Assembly (NCBI RefSeq): GCF_004138125.1
Contig: NZ_RXHS01000005.1
Span: forward strand, 179,394-243,393
Length of the DNA stretch: 64,000 bases
Direction of reading: 5' to 3'
Source of the DNA: Seramator thermalis
Lineage (GTDB): Bacteria; Bacteroidota; Bacteroidia; Bacteroidales; Dysgonomonadaceae
Shown: piece after piece, positions 33,888 to 42,388 of the stretch
Position numbering within the stretch: the first letter of the stretch is position 1
Layout: the number at the start of each line of letters is the position of its first letter
Made by a program: the position numbers and the translations under genes
Notes under the pieces: generated by a model
What the model was told of the DNA's origin: nothing
Databases searched by the model: none
What the model saw: the letters and a program-made list of their open reading frames with translations, nothing else

Positions 33888-35459
33888 ATGACAGAGAAGG
33901 AAAAAAAATTATTAAACCGTTACATTATGCACGACACCATTCACAAGCTCTATCACGAGCAAAACAAATCAATGCGATGGATCGCCGATAATCTTGGTAT
34001 AAACTTTAGAACAGTACAAAAGTATCTTGACATGGACTCAGGCGAGTTTCAAAAGTATTCCGAAAGTATAAGCAACCGCAAGTGTGCTCTTGACCCTTAC
34101 AAAAATTTTATTGTCGATCGTCTTAAATTGTTTCAAGATACACCTGCTGCACAGATGCATGACTGGTTAAAAGAGCGCTATCCTTCATTACCTGACGTAT
34201 CTGCAAAAACAGTTTACAATTACGTGATGAAGATCCGCCAAGAATATAACCTTCCAAAACTTAAACCTGCAAATGAACGCGAGTATGGACCTCTTCCCGA
34301 CACTCCACCGGGAAAATATGCACAGGTCGACTTCGGTGAATACAAACTGCGCAAAGGCGATGGCTCAAGAATAAAAGTATACTTCTTTGCCATGATACTT
34401 GAATATAGCCGCTACAAGTTTATATGGTTCCAGGACAAACCATTTACCAGTGAAAATGCAGTTTACGCTCATGAACTTGCCTTTCGTTTCTTTCACGGGA
34501 TACCCGGGTTTATCGTTTATGATCAGGACTCTGTATTCCTTTATGATGAAAATATAGGAGATTACCGCATGACGGATGTGTTTGACAGCTATGTAAAGAG
34601 CCGTCCGTTTAAGCCTGTCTTTTGTCGGAGGGCAGATCCTGAAAGCAAAGGCAAAATAGAAAACGTTATCAAGTATGTCAAACAGAACTTTTTACTAAAC
34701 AGGTCTTACAGTAACATTGACAATCTTAATAAAGATGCAGAAAGCTGGTTGAACAGAACCGGCAATGCAATGGTTCATAATACCACCTGCAAGGTTCCCT
34801 ACAAAGTATGGTGCTCAGAGTGCAAAGATCTGCGACCCTATATGCCCGTAACCTCTTCAGCTATTGAACAAGGTTATAAGGTGTTAAGCACAAACAAGCT
34901 CCGTTATAAAGGAAACCTTTACTCGCTTCCCTTTGGCACATACCGTGGTGAAGAGACCAGAGTGCTTGTGAATGAAAAAGATGGCTCTCTGATTATTAAA
35001 ACCATGAATGGAGAGCATTTGGCAAAGCACCTGATTGCAGCAGGTCGTGGTGAAAACATTGTCAATAATAATCACCGGCGTGACAAATCGGCAAGCATCC
35101 AAAAACTCAGCGATCAGGTACAGGGCCAGTTCACGGATAAATCCGGTTCTGAGGCCTTCATTGCTAGGCTAAGAGAGCGTTATCCCCGTTATATACGCGA
35201 CCAACTGACCGTTATGCTTAACTGCCTTGCAAAATATACACGGCAGGACTGCGATAAAGCACTTGATCTATGCCTGAGTAAAGGACTTTTCAGTGCTACC
35301 GACTTCAAATCGATACTCTCTCAGGTTACTCCTATTATTGAAATCAATGAAGAGGTGGAGATTAAACCACTTGGAACACCGCAAACCAAGTTAATGGTTA
35401 ATATCAAGCCAAACAGATCAGACATTGATGTGTATCAAAACCTTTTTAAAAACAATTGA
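33888..35459 (+). CDS. istA: IS21-family transposase IstA
   Basis: A 523-residue DDE transposase. An N-terminal HTH (MRWIADNLGINFRTVQKYLD) precedes an rve integrase core (KYAQVDFGEYKLR, IVYDQDSVFLYDE, and ADPESKGKIENVIKYVK, giving the D, D and E triad) and a Mu-type beta-barrel C-domain. I chose Met 33888 (MTEKEKK); 33858 is an upstream alternative. The stop is 1 bp before istB. Confidence 0.92.
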   Translation: MTEKEKKLLNRYIMHDTIHKLYHEQNKSMRWIADNLGINFRTVQKYLDMDSGEFQKYSESISNRKCALDPYKNFIVDRLKLFQDTPAAQMHDWLKERYPSLPDVSAKTVYNYVMKIRQEYNLPKLKPANEREYGPLPDTPPGKYAQVDFGEYKLRKGDGSRIKVYFFAMILEYSRYKFIWFQDKPFTSENAVYAHELAFRFFHGIPGFIVYDQDSVFLYDENIGDYRMTDVFDSYVKSRPFKPVFCRRADPESKGKIENVIKYVKQNFLLNRSYSNIDNLNKDAESWLNRTGNAMVHNTTCKVPYKVWCSECKDLRPYMPVTSSAIEQGYKVLSTNKLRYKGNLYSLPFGTYRGEETRVLVNEKDGSLIIKTMNGEHLAKHLIAAGRGENIVNNNHRRDKSASIQKLSDQVQGQFTDKSGSEAFIARLRERYPRYIRDQLTVMLNCLAKYTRQDCDKALDLCLSKGLFSATDFKSILSQVTPIIEINEEVEIKPLGTPQTKLMVNIKPNRSDIDVYQNLFKNN

Positions 35460-35460
35460 T

Positions 35461-36252
35461 ATGACAGCAGATAAAACAACCGCCATACGAGGATACGCAA
35501 AGAGGTTAAGGCTATCGGGATTGACTCTCAATGCTCAGGATATCCTGCTCAAAGCACAACAGGAATCACCAAGTTATGATGATTTTCTTAGCCATATACT
35601 GGAGATGGAAATAAAGGGACGTGAAGAAAGGCAGAAACTTTTACGCTTAAAAGCAGCCAAACTTCCGTTGGCACATAATCTGGATCTATATGACAGAAGT
35701 ATATCCAACGGTCTGAGTACTACTCAGCTAAATCAGCTCAGGGAGCTGCATTGGATTGATGAAAGCTATAATCTTATGCTCACCGGACCTTGCGGTGTAG
35801 GTAAAACCTTTATTGCTGCCGGTCTTTGTGCAGATGCCATTGATAAGGGATATAAAGCCTACTTCAGGAGCATGGATGAAATACTGACCACATTGAAACT
35901 GAAAGATATAGTTGCCAGTGCAAAAAAGGATTATAAAAATATTACCACTGCAGATGTTATAGTTATAGATGATCTGATGAATATACCTGTCAGCCGTGAT
36001 GACGGAAGCCTTCTCTTTGTTTTTATAAACAGCATATATGAATCTACCTCTCTTATAATCACAACAAACAAATCACCTGCAGAATGGGCACGTTCGCTTG
36101 ACGACGAGGTGCTGGCAACGGCTCTACTGGACAGGATTTTATATAAATGTGAGCTCTTGCAGCTGTCCGGAAACAGTTATCGTATGACTAACAGGAAAAC
36201 TATTTTTAAAAAAGAACAGAAAAGAGAAAGTGAACAAAAAACTAAAATATAG
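35461..36252 (+). CDS. istB: IS21-family helper ATPase IstB
   Basis: A 263-residue AAA+ ATPase that assists IstA target selection. Walker A GPCGVGKT covers 109-116 and Walker B is in VIVIDDLMN. The start at 35461 follows the istA stop by 1 bp. Tail is Lys-rich (KKEQKRESEQKTK). Confidence 0.93.
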   Translation: MTADKTTAIRGYAKRLRLSGLTLNAQDILLKAQQESPSYDDFLSHILEMEIKGREERQKLLRLKAAKLPLAHNLDLYDRSISNGLSTTQLNQLRELHWIDESYNLMLTGPCGVGKTFIAAGLCADAIDKGYKAYFRSMDEILTTLKLKDIVASAKKDYKNITTADVIVIDDLMNIPVSRDDGSLLFVFINSIYESTSLIITTNKSPAEWARSLDDEVLATALLDRILYKCELLQLSGNSYRMTNRKTIFKKEQKRESEQKTKI

Positions 36253-36295
36253 AATGAGAATATTAACGAATAAATTATCTTTGCAACTGATGCAC

Positions 36296-36388
36296 TATTG
36301 TTACTAAAAATGCTGCATTATTGTTACCGAAAGTGTTGCAGTGTTGTTACCAAAAACGCTGCACGCGAAATTACCGAAAATGCTGCAT
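36296..36388 (-). repeat. Right-end tandem 23-bp transposase-binding units of IS21
   Basis: Four units at 36296, 36319, 36342 and 36365 of the form TATTGTTACCGAAAGTGTTG, the reverse complement of the left-end units. Confidence 0.85.
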
Positions 36389-36411
36389 TCTTATTTACCG
36401 TTTACAGGCGC

Positions 36412-36645
36412 CTTATCTCGAGCCTGCGTGGCAAAAAACTTGGTCCGTTCTGCCTCCTCCTCCGTACGGCACACCAGTGCACCCCCACCCGATGTAGTGA
36501 TCATCTTGTTGCCATTAAAGGAGAGGCAGGCAAACTCACCGAAGGTACCGCATTTCTGTCCTTTGTGTTCAGCCCCCAACGCTTCAGCTGCATCCTCCAG
36601 CATGCGAATGCCATACTTGATAAATATCCTAAGATCGTTTATCAT
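36412..36645 (-). pseudogene. DegT/DnrJ/EryC1 aminotransferase, internal fragment
   Basis: Encodes IRMLEDAAEALGAEHKG and FACLSFNGNKMITTSGGGAL, the PLP Asp and the active-site Lys region (NGNK) of a DegT-family transaminase. It is the 5'-side remnant of the gene split by IS21. The first ~120 residues are missing; homology stops near 36640, close to an iterated repeat that looks like the end of another IS21-type element. Confidence 0.85.
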
Positions 36646-36683
36646 ATTTTCCCTTTCCCGATGTTTCTTCCAAAATAAACAAC

Positions 36684-36839
36684 GTGTAAATGAACTCCTG
36701 ATATTTTGACTGTCCTAACAGTCGGCCAACCCCATGGGGTTGTGTAAACGAACCTATGATACATTCCCTTGATTAGAACGTAAACGAACTCCTGATACAC
36801 TTTCCTCGCTTAGAAGTGTAAACGATCTTATGATACATA
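36684..36839. mobile_element. Remnant end of a second IS21-type element
   Basis: Four copies of a ~24-bp unit, GTGTAAACGAACTCCTGATA and variants, start at 36684, 36742, 36779 and 36816 (spacings 58, 37, 37). Iterated units like these mark IS21-family termini, but no transposase gene is attached, so this is a solo end left by deletion. No gene lies between 36646 and 36881. Confidence 0.6.
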
Positions 36840-36881
36840 ACAATTAATGTTTAAATGGAATAATGATTTAGCTATACTTTA

Positions 36882-37091
36882 TTAACAATGCCGAATCATG
36901 GTTACAATCCTGTATTTGTTACCTTTGATGTTGAATACATAACGGTCATTGCCTATATAGTCCGTTTTCGGGTAAACGGCTTTCAGTTCCGCAAAATTTT
37001 TCCATTGGGTGTTTTCAACTGTCGAAACATGCATCCAGAACACATTTATTTCTATGCTGCTTTCAATCCATCTGTTGGTCATTTCGTCCAA
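36882..37091 (-). pseudogene. HigB-type toxin fragment
   Basis: WKNFAELKAVYPKTDYIGND then RYVFNIKGNKYRIVTMI matches the core of HigB/RelE-superfamily mRNA interferases (PF09907-like, usual VFNIKGNKYR block). The N-terminal part does not match and the C-terminus stops at IRHC instead of continuing through the final strand, so the gene is truncated at both ends. No antitoxin gene is visible next to it. The 37092-37248 interval holds no gene I can support. Confidence 0.7.
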
Positions 37092-37248
37092 TTGCGGGCT
37101 TCCAACTGCAACGAGAACAGCTTACTCAAAATGGAGGCATACATATCCATGCAGAGCATGTCTCTGTCAGGCGACTCTAACTGAGTCACCTCCCAGGTCA
37201 GTGCCATATTATCGAGAATATCCTTTCGGCAAATATCGATTGGTACGA

Positions 37249-37650
37249 CTATGGCACCGGTATCAGGATATCTTCCGGTTGCAGGGGAGCATACGGGCCA
37301 TCCTTCACTTCGAAATTGACAATGCCGCTTTCCAACACCTCGAGCGTGTGCCATTGACCTTTCGGGATATGGATGCCGTAGGTTTTCTTTTTTGGATCGA
37401 GATCGAACGTATTCGTCAATTCTTTCCGATCGTTGTAAAACAACACACGAATAGCTTCTCGAAGCACGATGTACGTTTCAGCCGTATGCTGATGACGGTG
37501 AATGGGCAATTCCGTTCCCGGTTCGAGAGCATTAAGCAATCGTTGTGCTTTGGCCTCCGGCGCGTCGTGCAGATTATAGTTCATTCTCAGTCGCGGACTT
37601 GCTTTTGCTCTGTCGGTTACTTCATTCAGCAATGCTTCGTTTATGATCAT
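37249..37650 (-). CDS. WbuC-family cupin metalloprotein
   Basis: A 133-residue protein of the WbuC cupin family, frequently encoded in O-antigen and capsule loci. A metal-binding cupin motif is in LPIHRHQHTAETYIVLREA, and GIHIPKGQWHTLEVLESG forms the second half. The biochemical role of WbuC is not established. It lies 19 bp downstream of the WecA-like transferase gene and is co-transcribed with it. Full length. Confidence 0.86.
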   Translation of the reverse strand: MIINEALLNEVTDRAKASPRLRMNYNLHDAPEAKAQRLLNALEPGTELPIHRHQHTAETYIVLREAIRVLFYNDRKELTNTFDLDPKKKTYGIHIPKGQWHTLEVLESGIVNFEVKDGPYAPLQPEDILIPVP

Positions 37651-37669
37651 GCGTTTTAGCTTTTTTTGT

Positions 37670-38635
37670 TTATGATTTCTGTTGTTTCATCAACTTGAAT
37701 TTTAGGCTGTATATCACAACCAATACTACCGACAGAATGACGAATATTCCCCAACCTATAGAGGGATAAAAGGCTATAATAGCAGCAGAACAGGCAAGTT
37801 GCACGATAAAATAAATGATCGACACCCATAAGTGGGAAATTCCACATTCATTGGCCAGTATCTGGTAGAAATGCAGCCGGTGTGCCTCCATGATATTTTG
37901 TTTCAGGTAGATGCGATGCAGGATGGTCATCACCACATCCACCCCGTACACCATCAGGAAACCCAGCCATATCAGGTTCTCCGTTTTGATGATCAGCAAC
38001 AGCAAGAGCGTCACAATCCAGAAGGCGATGGCCACGCTCCCCACATCCCCCGCGAAGCACCTCGCTCTTTTCCGGAAGTTGAAGAAAAGGAACACCACCG
38101 ATGCAATCATCGGGAACCGGATCAGGTCAGGATGCACAAAGTTGCCGTACCACAGGTTCACATATTGCAGCGATGCCAGTACCGCAATGCTGTAGAGCCC
38201 GGTGATTCCGTTGATCCCATCCATAAAGTTATACGCATTCACGATGCCGATAAACACCACGTAGCCAATCAAGATAGCCCACCAGGGGTACGCTCCGAAA
38301 ACGCCCGCCAGGTAAAAAGCGCAGCTCATGGCCAGCAGGTGGAAGAGCAGGCGTACCTTCTGTCCCAGTCCCTTCACATCATCCCAGAAGCTCACACCCG
38401 CTATCAGCGTGATGCCGGCAAAGAACCAGAGCGAAGTTGGGGAGAAATGAAACAACAGGAACAGCAACGCCGCCACCCACCAGATAATGCCGCCACCCCG
38501 AATGGTGATGTAGTTGTGCGAGCTCCGCTCGTTCGGTTTGTCGATGATGTTGAACCGCTCCGCAATCCGGAAATAAAAAAGTTCTGCTGCAAGCAGCAAA
38601 ACCGTGACGAACAAATATGTTGTTATTGCATTCAT
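37670..38635 (-). CDS. WecA/WbpL-like undecaprenyl-phosphate sugar-1-phosphate transferase
   Basis: A 321-residue integral membrane enzyme with about ten hydrophobic segments that starts glycan assembly by moving a HexNAc-1-phosphate to undecaprenyl phosphate. Family motifs are VNAYNFMDGINGI, CFAGDVGS (Mg-binding Asp) and AHRLHFYQ near the C-terminus. WbpL-type members accept 6-deoxy aminosugars such as QuiNAc or FucNAc, fitting the CapD/WbpM-like dehydratase nearby. The upstream epimerase gene ends 8 bp before. Confidence 0.92.
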   Translation of the reverse strand: MNAITTYLFVTVLLLAAELFYFRIAERFNIIDKPNERSSHNYITIRGGGIIWWVAALLFLLFHFSPTSLWFFAGITLIAGVSFWDDVKGLGQKVRLLFHLLAMSCAFYLAGVFGAYPWWAILIGYVVFIGIVNAYNFMDGINGITGLYSIAVLASLQYVNLWYGNFVHPDLIRFPMIASVVFLFFNFRKRARCFAGDVGSVAIAFWIVTLLLLLIIKTENLIWLGFLMVYGVDVVMTILHRIYLKQNIMEAHRLHFYQILANECGISHLWVSIIYFIVQLACSAAIIAFYPSIGWGIFVILSVVLVVIYSLKFKLMKQQKS

Positions 38636-38643
38636 TCTATCTT

Positions 38644-39582
38644 TTATCTAAAACTTTCCAGCGTTTTTCGCATCCCTTCCTGTGTCGACACCGGCATCTT
38701 TTCGATGCCCAATGCCTGTTTAATCCTGGCGTTGCTTACCACGTAGTTCTCCGTCAGCTTGCGCAGCCGCTCCTTGTTCAGCGGCAGGTGCAAAGCCCCG
38801 CCAACCGAAGCAGCGGCATTCATCAAGCCCTTCGGCAGTCTCCAGATGTGCGACTTTTTCCCGACCGATTCGCTGATCAGCCTGATCAGTTCGTTCGTTG
38901 ACAGCGGCTCATCATCCCCAACGTGGTAGATACCACTCTCAATGCTCTCCTTCACGATCAATTGCTCCACCACGTATGAGATATTATCGATGGAACAAAA
39001 CGAACGCCTGTTCTCATAGACACCCAATGGCCAGGGAATCCCTTTGCTTACCACGTTATACAGCAGATTCAGATTTCCCTTGTTTCCCGGTCCATGAATC
39101 ATGCACGGGCGCAGAATATAAATATCCTTAGTCTTGGCTCTTGGCTCTTGCATCTTGGCTCTTATGTATTCTTCTGCCCTGATCTTCGACTCCCCATAGG
39201 GACCCACCGGTGCAGGCACCACATCCTCCGTCAGCACCTCACCCGGTACGCTGTCTGCCGCCGCTTTCACCGAACTGAAAAAGATGAATTTCCTCGCACT
39301 CGACTCCAGAAAATAATCGAAAATCTTCTGTGTAAGGCCAGTGTTTATATCAAAATAAACCTGCGCTTCACTCATGTTCTTCGTATCGTGCGCCTTCCCT
39401 GCCAGATGTACAATCGCATCCGTTTTAGGAATTTCTGTTAGCTGCTCCCAACCGTATATTGCCTTCACTCCATCTTTTGGAGATAGGTTTATATCCAACC
39501 CGTAGAGAATATGATGTCCTTTCCACTTTTCGGTGAAGTTGGAACCCACAAAGCCGTTAATGCCGGTGATAAGAATATTCAT
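38644..39582 (-). CDS. NAD-dependent sugar epimerase/dehydratase (WbpV-like)
   Basis: A 312-residue extended SDR. GINGFVGSN (residues 7-15) is the NAD motif, and SSVKAAADS followed by YGESK provides the Tyr/Lys pair. The ILRPCMIHGPGNKGNLNLLY block resembles WbpV-type 4-keto-sugar reductases/epimerases that act with WbpM-like dehydratases. Between YIR and DIYILRP the sequence AKMQEPRAKTK is encoded by a tandem CTTGGCTCTTG-like repeat, an odd in-frame insert. Its start overlaps the stop of the GT2 gene by 1 bp. Confidence 0.9.
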   Translation of the reverse strand: MNILITGINGFVGSNFTEKWKGHHILYGLDINLSPKDGVKAIYGWEQLTEIPKTDAIVHLAGKAHDTKNMSEAQVYFDINTGLTQKIFDYFLESSARKFIFFSSVKAAADSVPGEVLTEDVVPAPVGPYGESKIRAEEYIRAKMQEPRAKTKDIYILRPCMIHGPGNKGNLNLLYNVVSKGIPWPLGVYENRRSFCSIDNISYVVEQLIVKESIESGIYHVGDDEPLSTNELIRLISESVGKKSHIWRLPKGLMNAAASVGGALHLPLNKERLRKLTENYVVSNARIKQALGIEKMPVSTQEGMRKTLESFR

Positions 39583-40325
39583 TATCTAATTTCGAAAATT
39601 TTATATAGATATTTTAGTGATATCAGAAGTGGATTTGTCCGAATCCCATATTTTTTACATGCTTTGGCACCTTCTTGGTTCAATATCATTTTGCTATTCA
39701 GATTTTTTGTGCTTACTCCACCATTCCGCATCGTAACAAAATCTTTTTTTAAATATTTGTATTTTATTTTATGAATGTGTAGAAAACGGACTAACAGATC
39801 GAAATCGGAAGCAATTTGATAATCCAGTGAATAAACGCCATATTTTTCGTAACAGCTTCGTTTGACATAAAAAGAGGGATGGGCGGGCATAAGGCCAAAT
39901 TTAAATAAAGAGGGTTTGAAAACCGCAGATGAATAATACCTTACACACTTATTCAGATTCTCTGGATTTACGTAGTGCACATCTCCATATACAGCATCGA
40001 TATCATTATTTTCAAAAGCAAAAACAATCGCTGATATTACATCCTCTGAAGTAAAGAAATCATCCGAGTTCAATATTCCGATTACGTCACCGGTTGCGGC
40101 TTTTATTCCTTTATTCATCGCATCGTAAATTCCTTTGTCGGGTTCGGATATGATTAGAGACACTCTTTTCCCGTATTTTTTCACAAGATCCAATGTGTTG
40201 TCCTTACTTGCCCCGTCCACAATAATATGTTCAATATCGGGATATGTTTGTGCATTTACGCTCTCCAACGTATCTTTTATGGTGGCTTCACTATTGTATG
40301 TAGCTGTAATAATGGATATTTTCAT
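39582..40325 (-). CDS. Family 2 glycosyltransferase (WcaA-like)
   Basis: A 247-residue GT-A enzyme: ISIITATYNSEATIKDTLES at the N-terminus, VDGASKDNT, and ILNSDDFF as the DxD-type nucleotide-sugar site. Later AHPSFYVKRSCYEKYG and ASDFDLLVRFL match the family. Probably adds a sugar to the lipid-linked repeat unit in the cytoplasm. It precedes the epimerase gene (1-bp overlap), so the two are translationally coupled. Confidence 0.9.
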   Translation of the reverse strand: MKISIITATYNSEATIKDTLESVNAQTYPDIEHIIVDGASKDNTLDLVKKYGKRVSLIISEPDKGIYDAMNKGIKAATGDVIGILNSDDFFTSEDVISAIVFAFENNDIDAVYGDVHYVNPENLNKCVRYYSSAVFKPSLFKFGLMPAHPSFYVKRSCYEKYGVYSLDYQIASDFDLLVRFLHIHKIKYKYLKKDFVTMRNGGVSTKNLNSKMILNQEGAKACKKYGIRTNPLLISLKYLYKIFEIR

Positions 40326-40374
40326 TTCCCCTTTTTGTCTGTCGAATAGAAAAGTTTATTTCAGATTTTTTCTT

Positions 40375-40490
40375 AGTGGCTGAAGATGTGGATACCTTTG
40401 ATATCCGTATCGAGAAACCGCCGCAGCACAGCATTCCCAAATGAACCCGTGCCGCCGGTAATAATAAAATCTTGTTTTTAAACATTTTTG
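40375..40490 (-). pseudogene. 5' fragment of a capD/UDP-GlcNAc dehydratase-like gene
   Basis: On the minus strand one frame reads IITGGTGSFGNAVLRRFLDT and then DIKGIHIFSH before a stop. The glycine-rich motif and NAVLRRFL are typical of UDP-N-acetylglucosamine 4,6-dehydratase/5-epimerase genes. The matching frame has no usable start; an ATG in another frame at 40485 shows a frameshift near the beginning. A relic, with the rest of the gene gone. Confidence 0.75.
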
Positions 40491-40706
40491 TCTATTGAAT
40501 GTTTTTATTTTCGATAGCGTTTGTGGAATTACTACTTTAGCCTCATAATATGATTATAATATACCCCATAATTTGTACCACGATCTAAGCAAATAAAAAA
40601 AGCTTATATTTGTGATATGAACAAGTCAAGAAGAAAACATTCAGCCGCCTTTAAGGCAGAGGTTGCAATAGCAGCCATTAAAGAACGGGAGACCCTATCT
40701 GAATTA

Positions 40707-42176
40707 GTCGAGCCTTAAAAAGCCCATTTTACTCTGGTTTGTAAAATTATACCAACCCTGATTGGGTCAAGTTGCCTGTTCAGGAACAAAAATATCTTTT
40801 CCAAGAAGAGCCAAAAAGATGACTTCCACTTGTTCATCATCCTTTTGAAGTTGAATCCGGCGGCTGCGAGCATCACATTGATCTCATCTCCGACAATTCC
40901 CTTGTAGTAATTGCGGGAGAGACGATGATCTTCTTTCAGGTGACCGATTACCGGCTCAATACCTGCCCGCTTGCGGAAGTACTTTCTCTCTTTATTCTTT
41001 CGATACGCACTCACAGCTTTTGAAAAGGATTTGGGAATGTGGATGAGTGTATCCCTAACTTTACTTCTTCCCCGGTACCCCCTGTCGCAGATACCGTTTC
41101 GGGGTTTTCTTTCCGTCAACTTCTCCACTTGCTCGATAGCCTTGTCCAGCGTGTGTCCGTCAAATTCATTTCTAAAACTCAGTGCACCTACAATTACACC
41201 GGTCCCGGTTCGTGTGATGGATACCTTATTTCCAAACTCGTACAGTTTATGCTCTTTTCCCTTGCTGATGCATTGCACATCCACCTCGTGCAGGGAATAA
41301 ATCTTGTTCTTGTCTTTCTTCTTCTGGGCCAGTACCCGCTTGTACAATTCCAATTCATCCCGGTAAACATCAACCCTAGTGCCCAGTTTCCTTTCCACGT
41401 CGCGTACCAGCCGTCCGGCTATGGTACGCACTTTCTTATCCGCTTTCCTGGCCTTACCCTTGTTTCGTGGGTGATTGCGGAAGCGTTGGTCGTAGGAAAG
41501 ATCTTTTAGGATCCGCCTGTAACTCTGGCGCAACTCCAAACCGTTCCTGTCGGCCATCTTCCAGCACCTTTTAATAATTTTCTTTGCCAGCTTATCATCC
41601 GTGGGAAAGGTGATGTTCTTCTCCTGGACAGTGGTGTCGATATAAACGTCCTTATCGTTCGAATCTTTACCATTGATGCGGATGCTCTCCCTTAAGATCA
41701 GCTCCATACCCTCTTTGCCGATGCGATGACGAAAATGAACCAACTCGGACGCTTCACAAGGTACACGAGCTTGAAACTCCTGTTCCCCGCAAAAGTATTG
41801 GTAATAATTGTTTTCACTCCATTGTTCCACCACGCTTTCATCAGAGAGATCGCGAACATGTTTCAGGATCAATAATCCCACCATCAGGCGAATAGGTTTA
41901 GCCGGACGTCCGTTATCGGGACAATACAAGGGTGAGAATTCTCTTTCAAACATCTCCCAATCAATTTTATTGGCCAGAATGAATAGCGGGTGCTTATGAT
42001 TCAATGTGCTTTCCAGTGAAAAGAACAATGAGTGTTGTGAGCGATCTTGTTGTTTTGCCAGCATGATTTTCTGCAAGATTTATATCTCAAATTTACGAAA
42101 ACTTGCAAAATTAACCAAGAAAAATATATACTATTTTACTGTAATATAGATTATTGAATACTTTTTAAGGGCCGAC
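40707..42176 (-). mobile_element. IS5-type insertion sequence inside IS3
   Basis: A 1,470-bp element with terminal inverted repeats GTCGAGCCTTAAAAAG (left) and GTCGGCCCTTAAAAAG (right, complement), flanked by a 6-bp duplication GAATTA at 40701-40706 and 42177-42182. It encodes one intact transposase. Confidence 0.9.
40715..42076 (-). CDS. IS5-family transposase
   Basis: A 453-residue DDE transposase. The N-terminal DUF772-like region (WEMFEREFSPLYCPDNGRPA then KPIRLMVGLLILKHVRDLSD) is followed by a catalytic domain: DVYIDTTVQEKNI (first Asp), GICDRGYRGRSK (second Asp) and AGIEPVIGHLKEDHRL (Glu). Full length, so the element may be active. MQKIM or the later MLAKQ could be the start. Confidence 0.92.
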   Translation of the reverse strand: MQKIMLAKQQDRSQHSLFFSLESTLNHKHPLFILANKIDWEMFEREFSPLYCPDNGRPAKPIRLMVGLLILKHVRDLSDESVVEQWSENNYYQYFCGEQEFQARVPCEASELVHFRHRIGKEGMELILRESIRINGKDSNDKDVYIDTTVQEKNITFPTDDKLAKKIIKRCWKMADRNGLELRQSYRRILKDLSYDQRFRNHPRNKGKARKADKKVRTIAGRLVRDVERKLGTRVDVYRDELELYKRVLAQKKKDKNKIYSLHEVDVQCISKGKEHKLYEFGNKVSITRTGTGVIVGALSFRNEFDGHTLDKAIEQVEKLTERKPRNGICDRGYRGRSKVRDTLIHIPKSFSKAVSAYRKNKERKYFRKRAGIEPVIGHLKEDHRLSRNYYKGIVGDEINVMLAAAGFNFKRMMNKWKSSFWLFLEKIFLFLNRQLDPIRVGIILQTRVKWAF

Positions 42177-42388
42177 GAATTAAGTGCCCGTTATGGTATT
42201 CACCCCACTGTAATATCTACGTGGAAAAATGAGTTTTTGAAGCGTTCAGAAGAGTTGTTCTTGAAGCATGGCCCCAAGAATGAAGCAGACTTTGAAAAAG
42301 AGCGGAGAGAGCTCTATGCAAAAATTGGAGAACTAGAGATGCAACGTGACTGGCTAAAAAAAAAGTCGAAACAGTTGGGCTTGGAATA

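Larger units (their letters stand above)
33716..36406 (+). mobile_element. Complete IS21-family insertion sequence
   Basis: A 2,691-bp element with istA and istB, ends TGTAAC... and ...TTTACA, and a 5-bp target duplication GGCGC at 33711-33715 and 36407-36411. Each end contains four tandem ~23-bp units (left 33734-33825, right 36296-36388) in inverted orientation, as expected for IstA binding sites. It inserted into an aminotransferase gene. Both genes and both ends are intact, so it may be active. Confidence 0.95.

Noticed and set aside
37079..37354. 91-residue minus-strand frame overlapping the WbuC gene
   Set aside because: No recognisable motif, and its first third is an alternate frame of the WbuC gene; it may be residual sequence from a deleted gene.
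40291..40485. 64-residue frame starting MFKNKILLLPAARVHLGM
   Set aside because: The dehydratase homology lies in a different frame of the same DNA; this frame results from a frameshift in a dead fragment.
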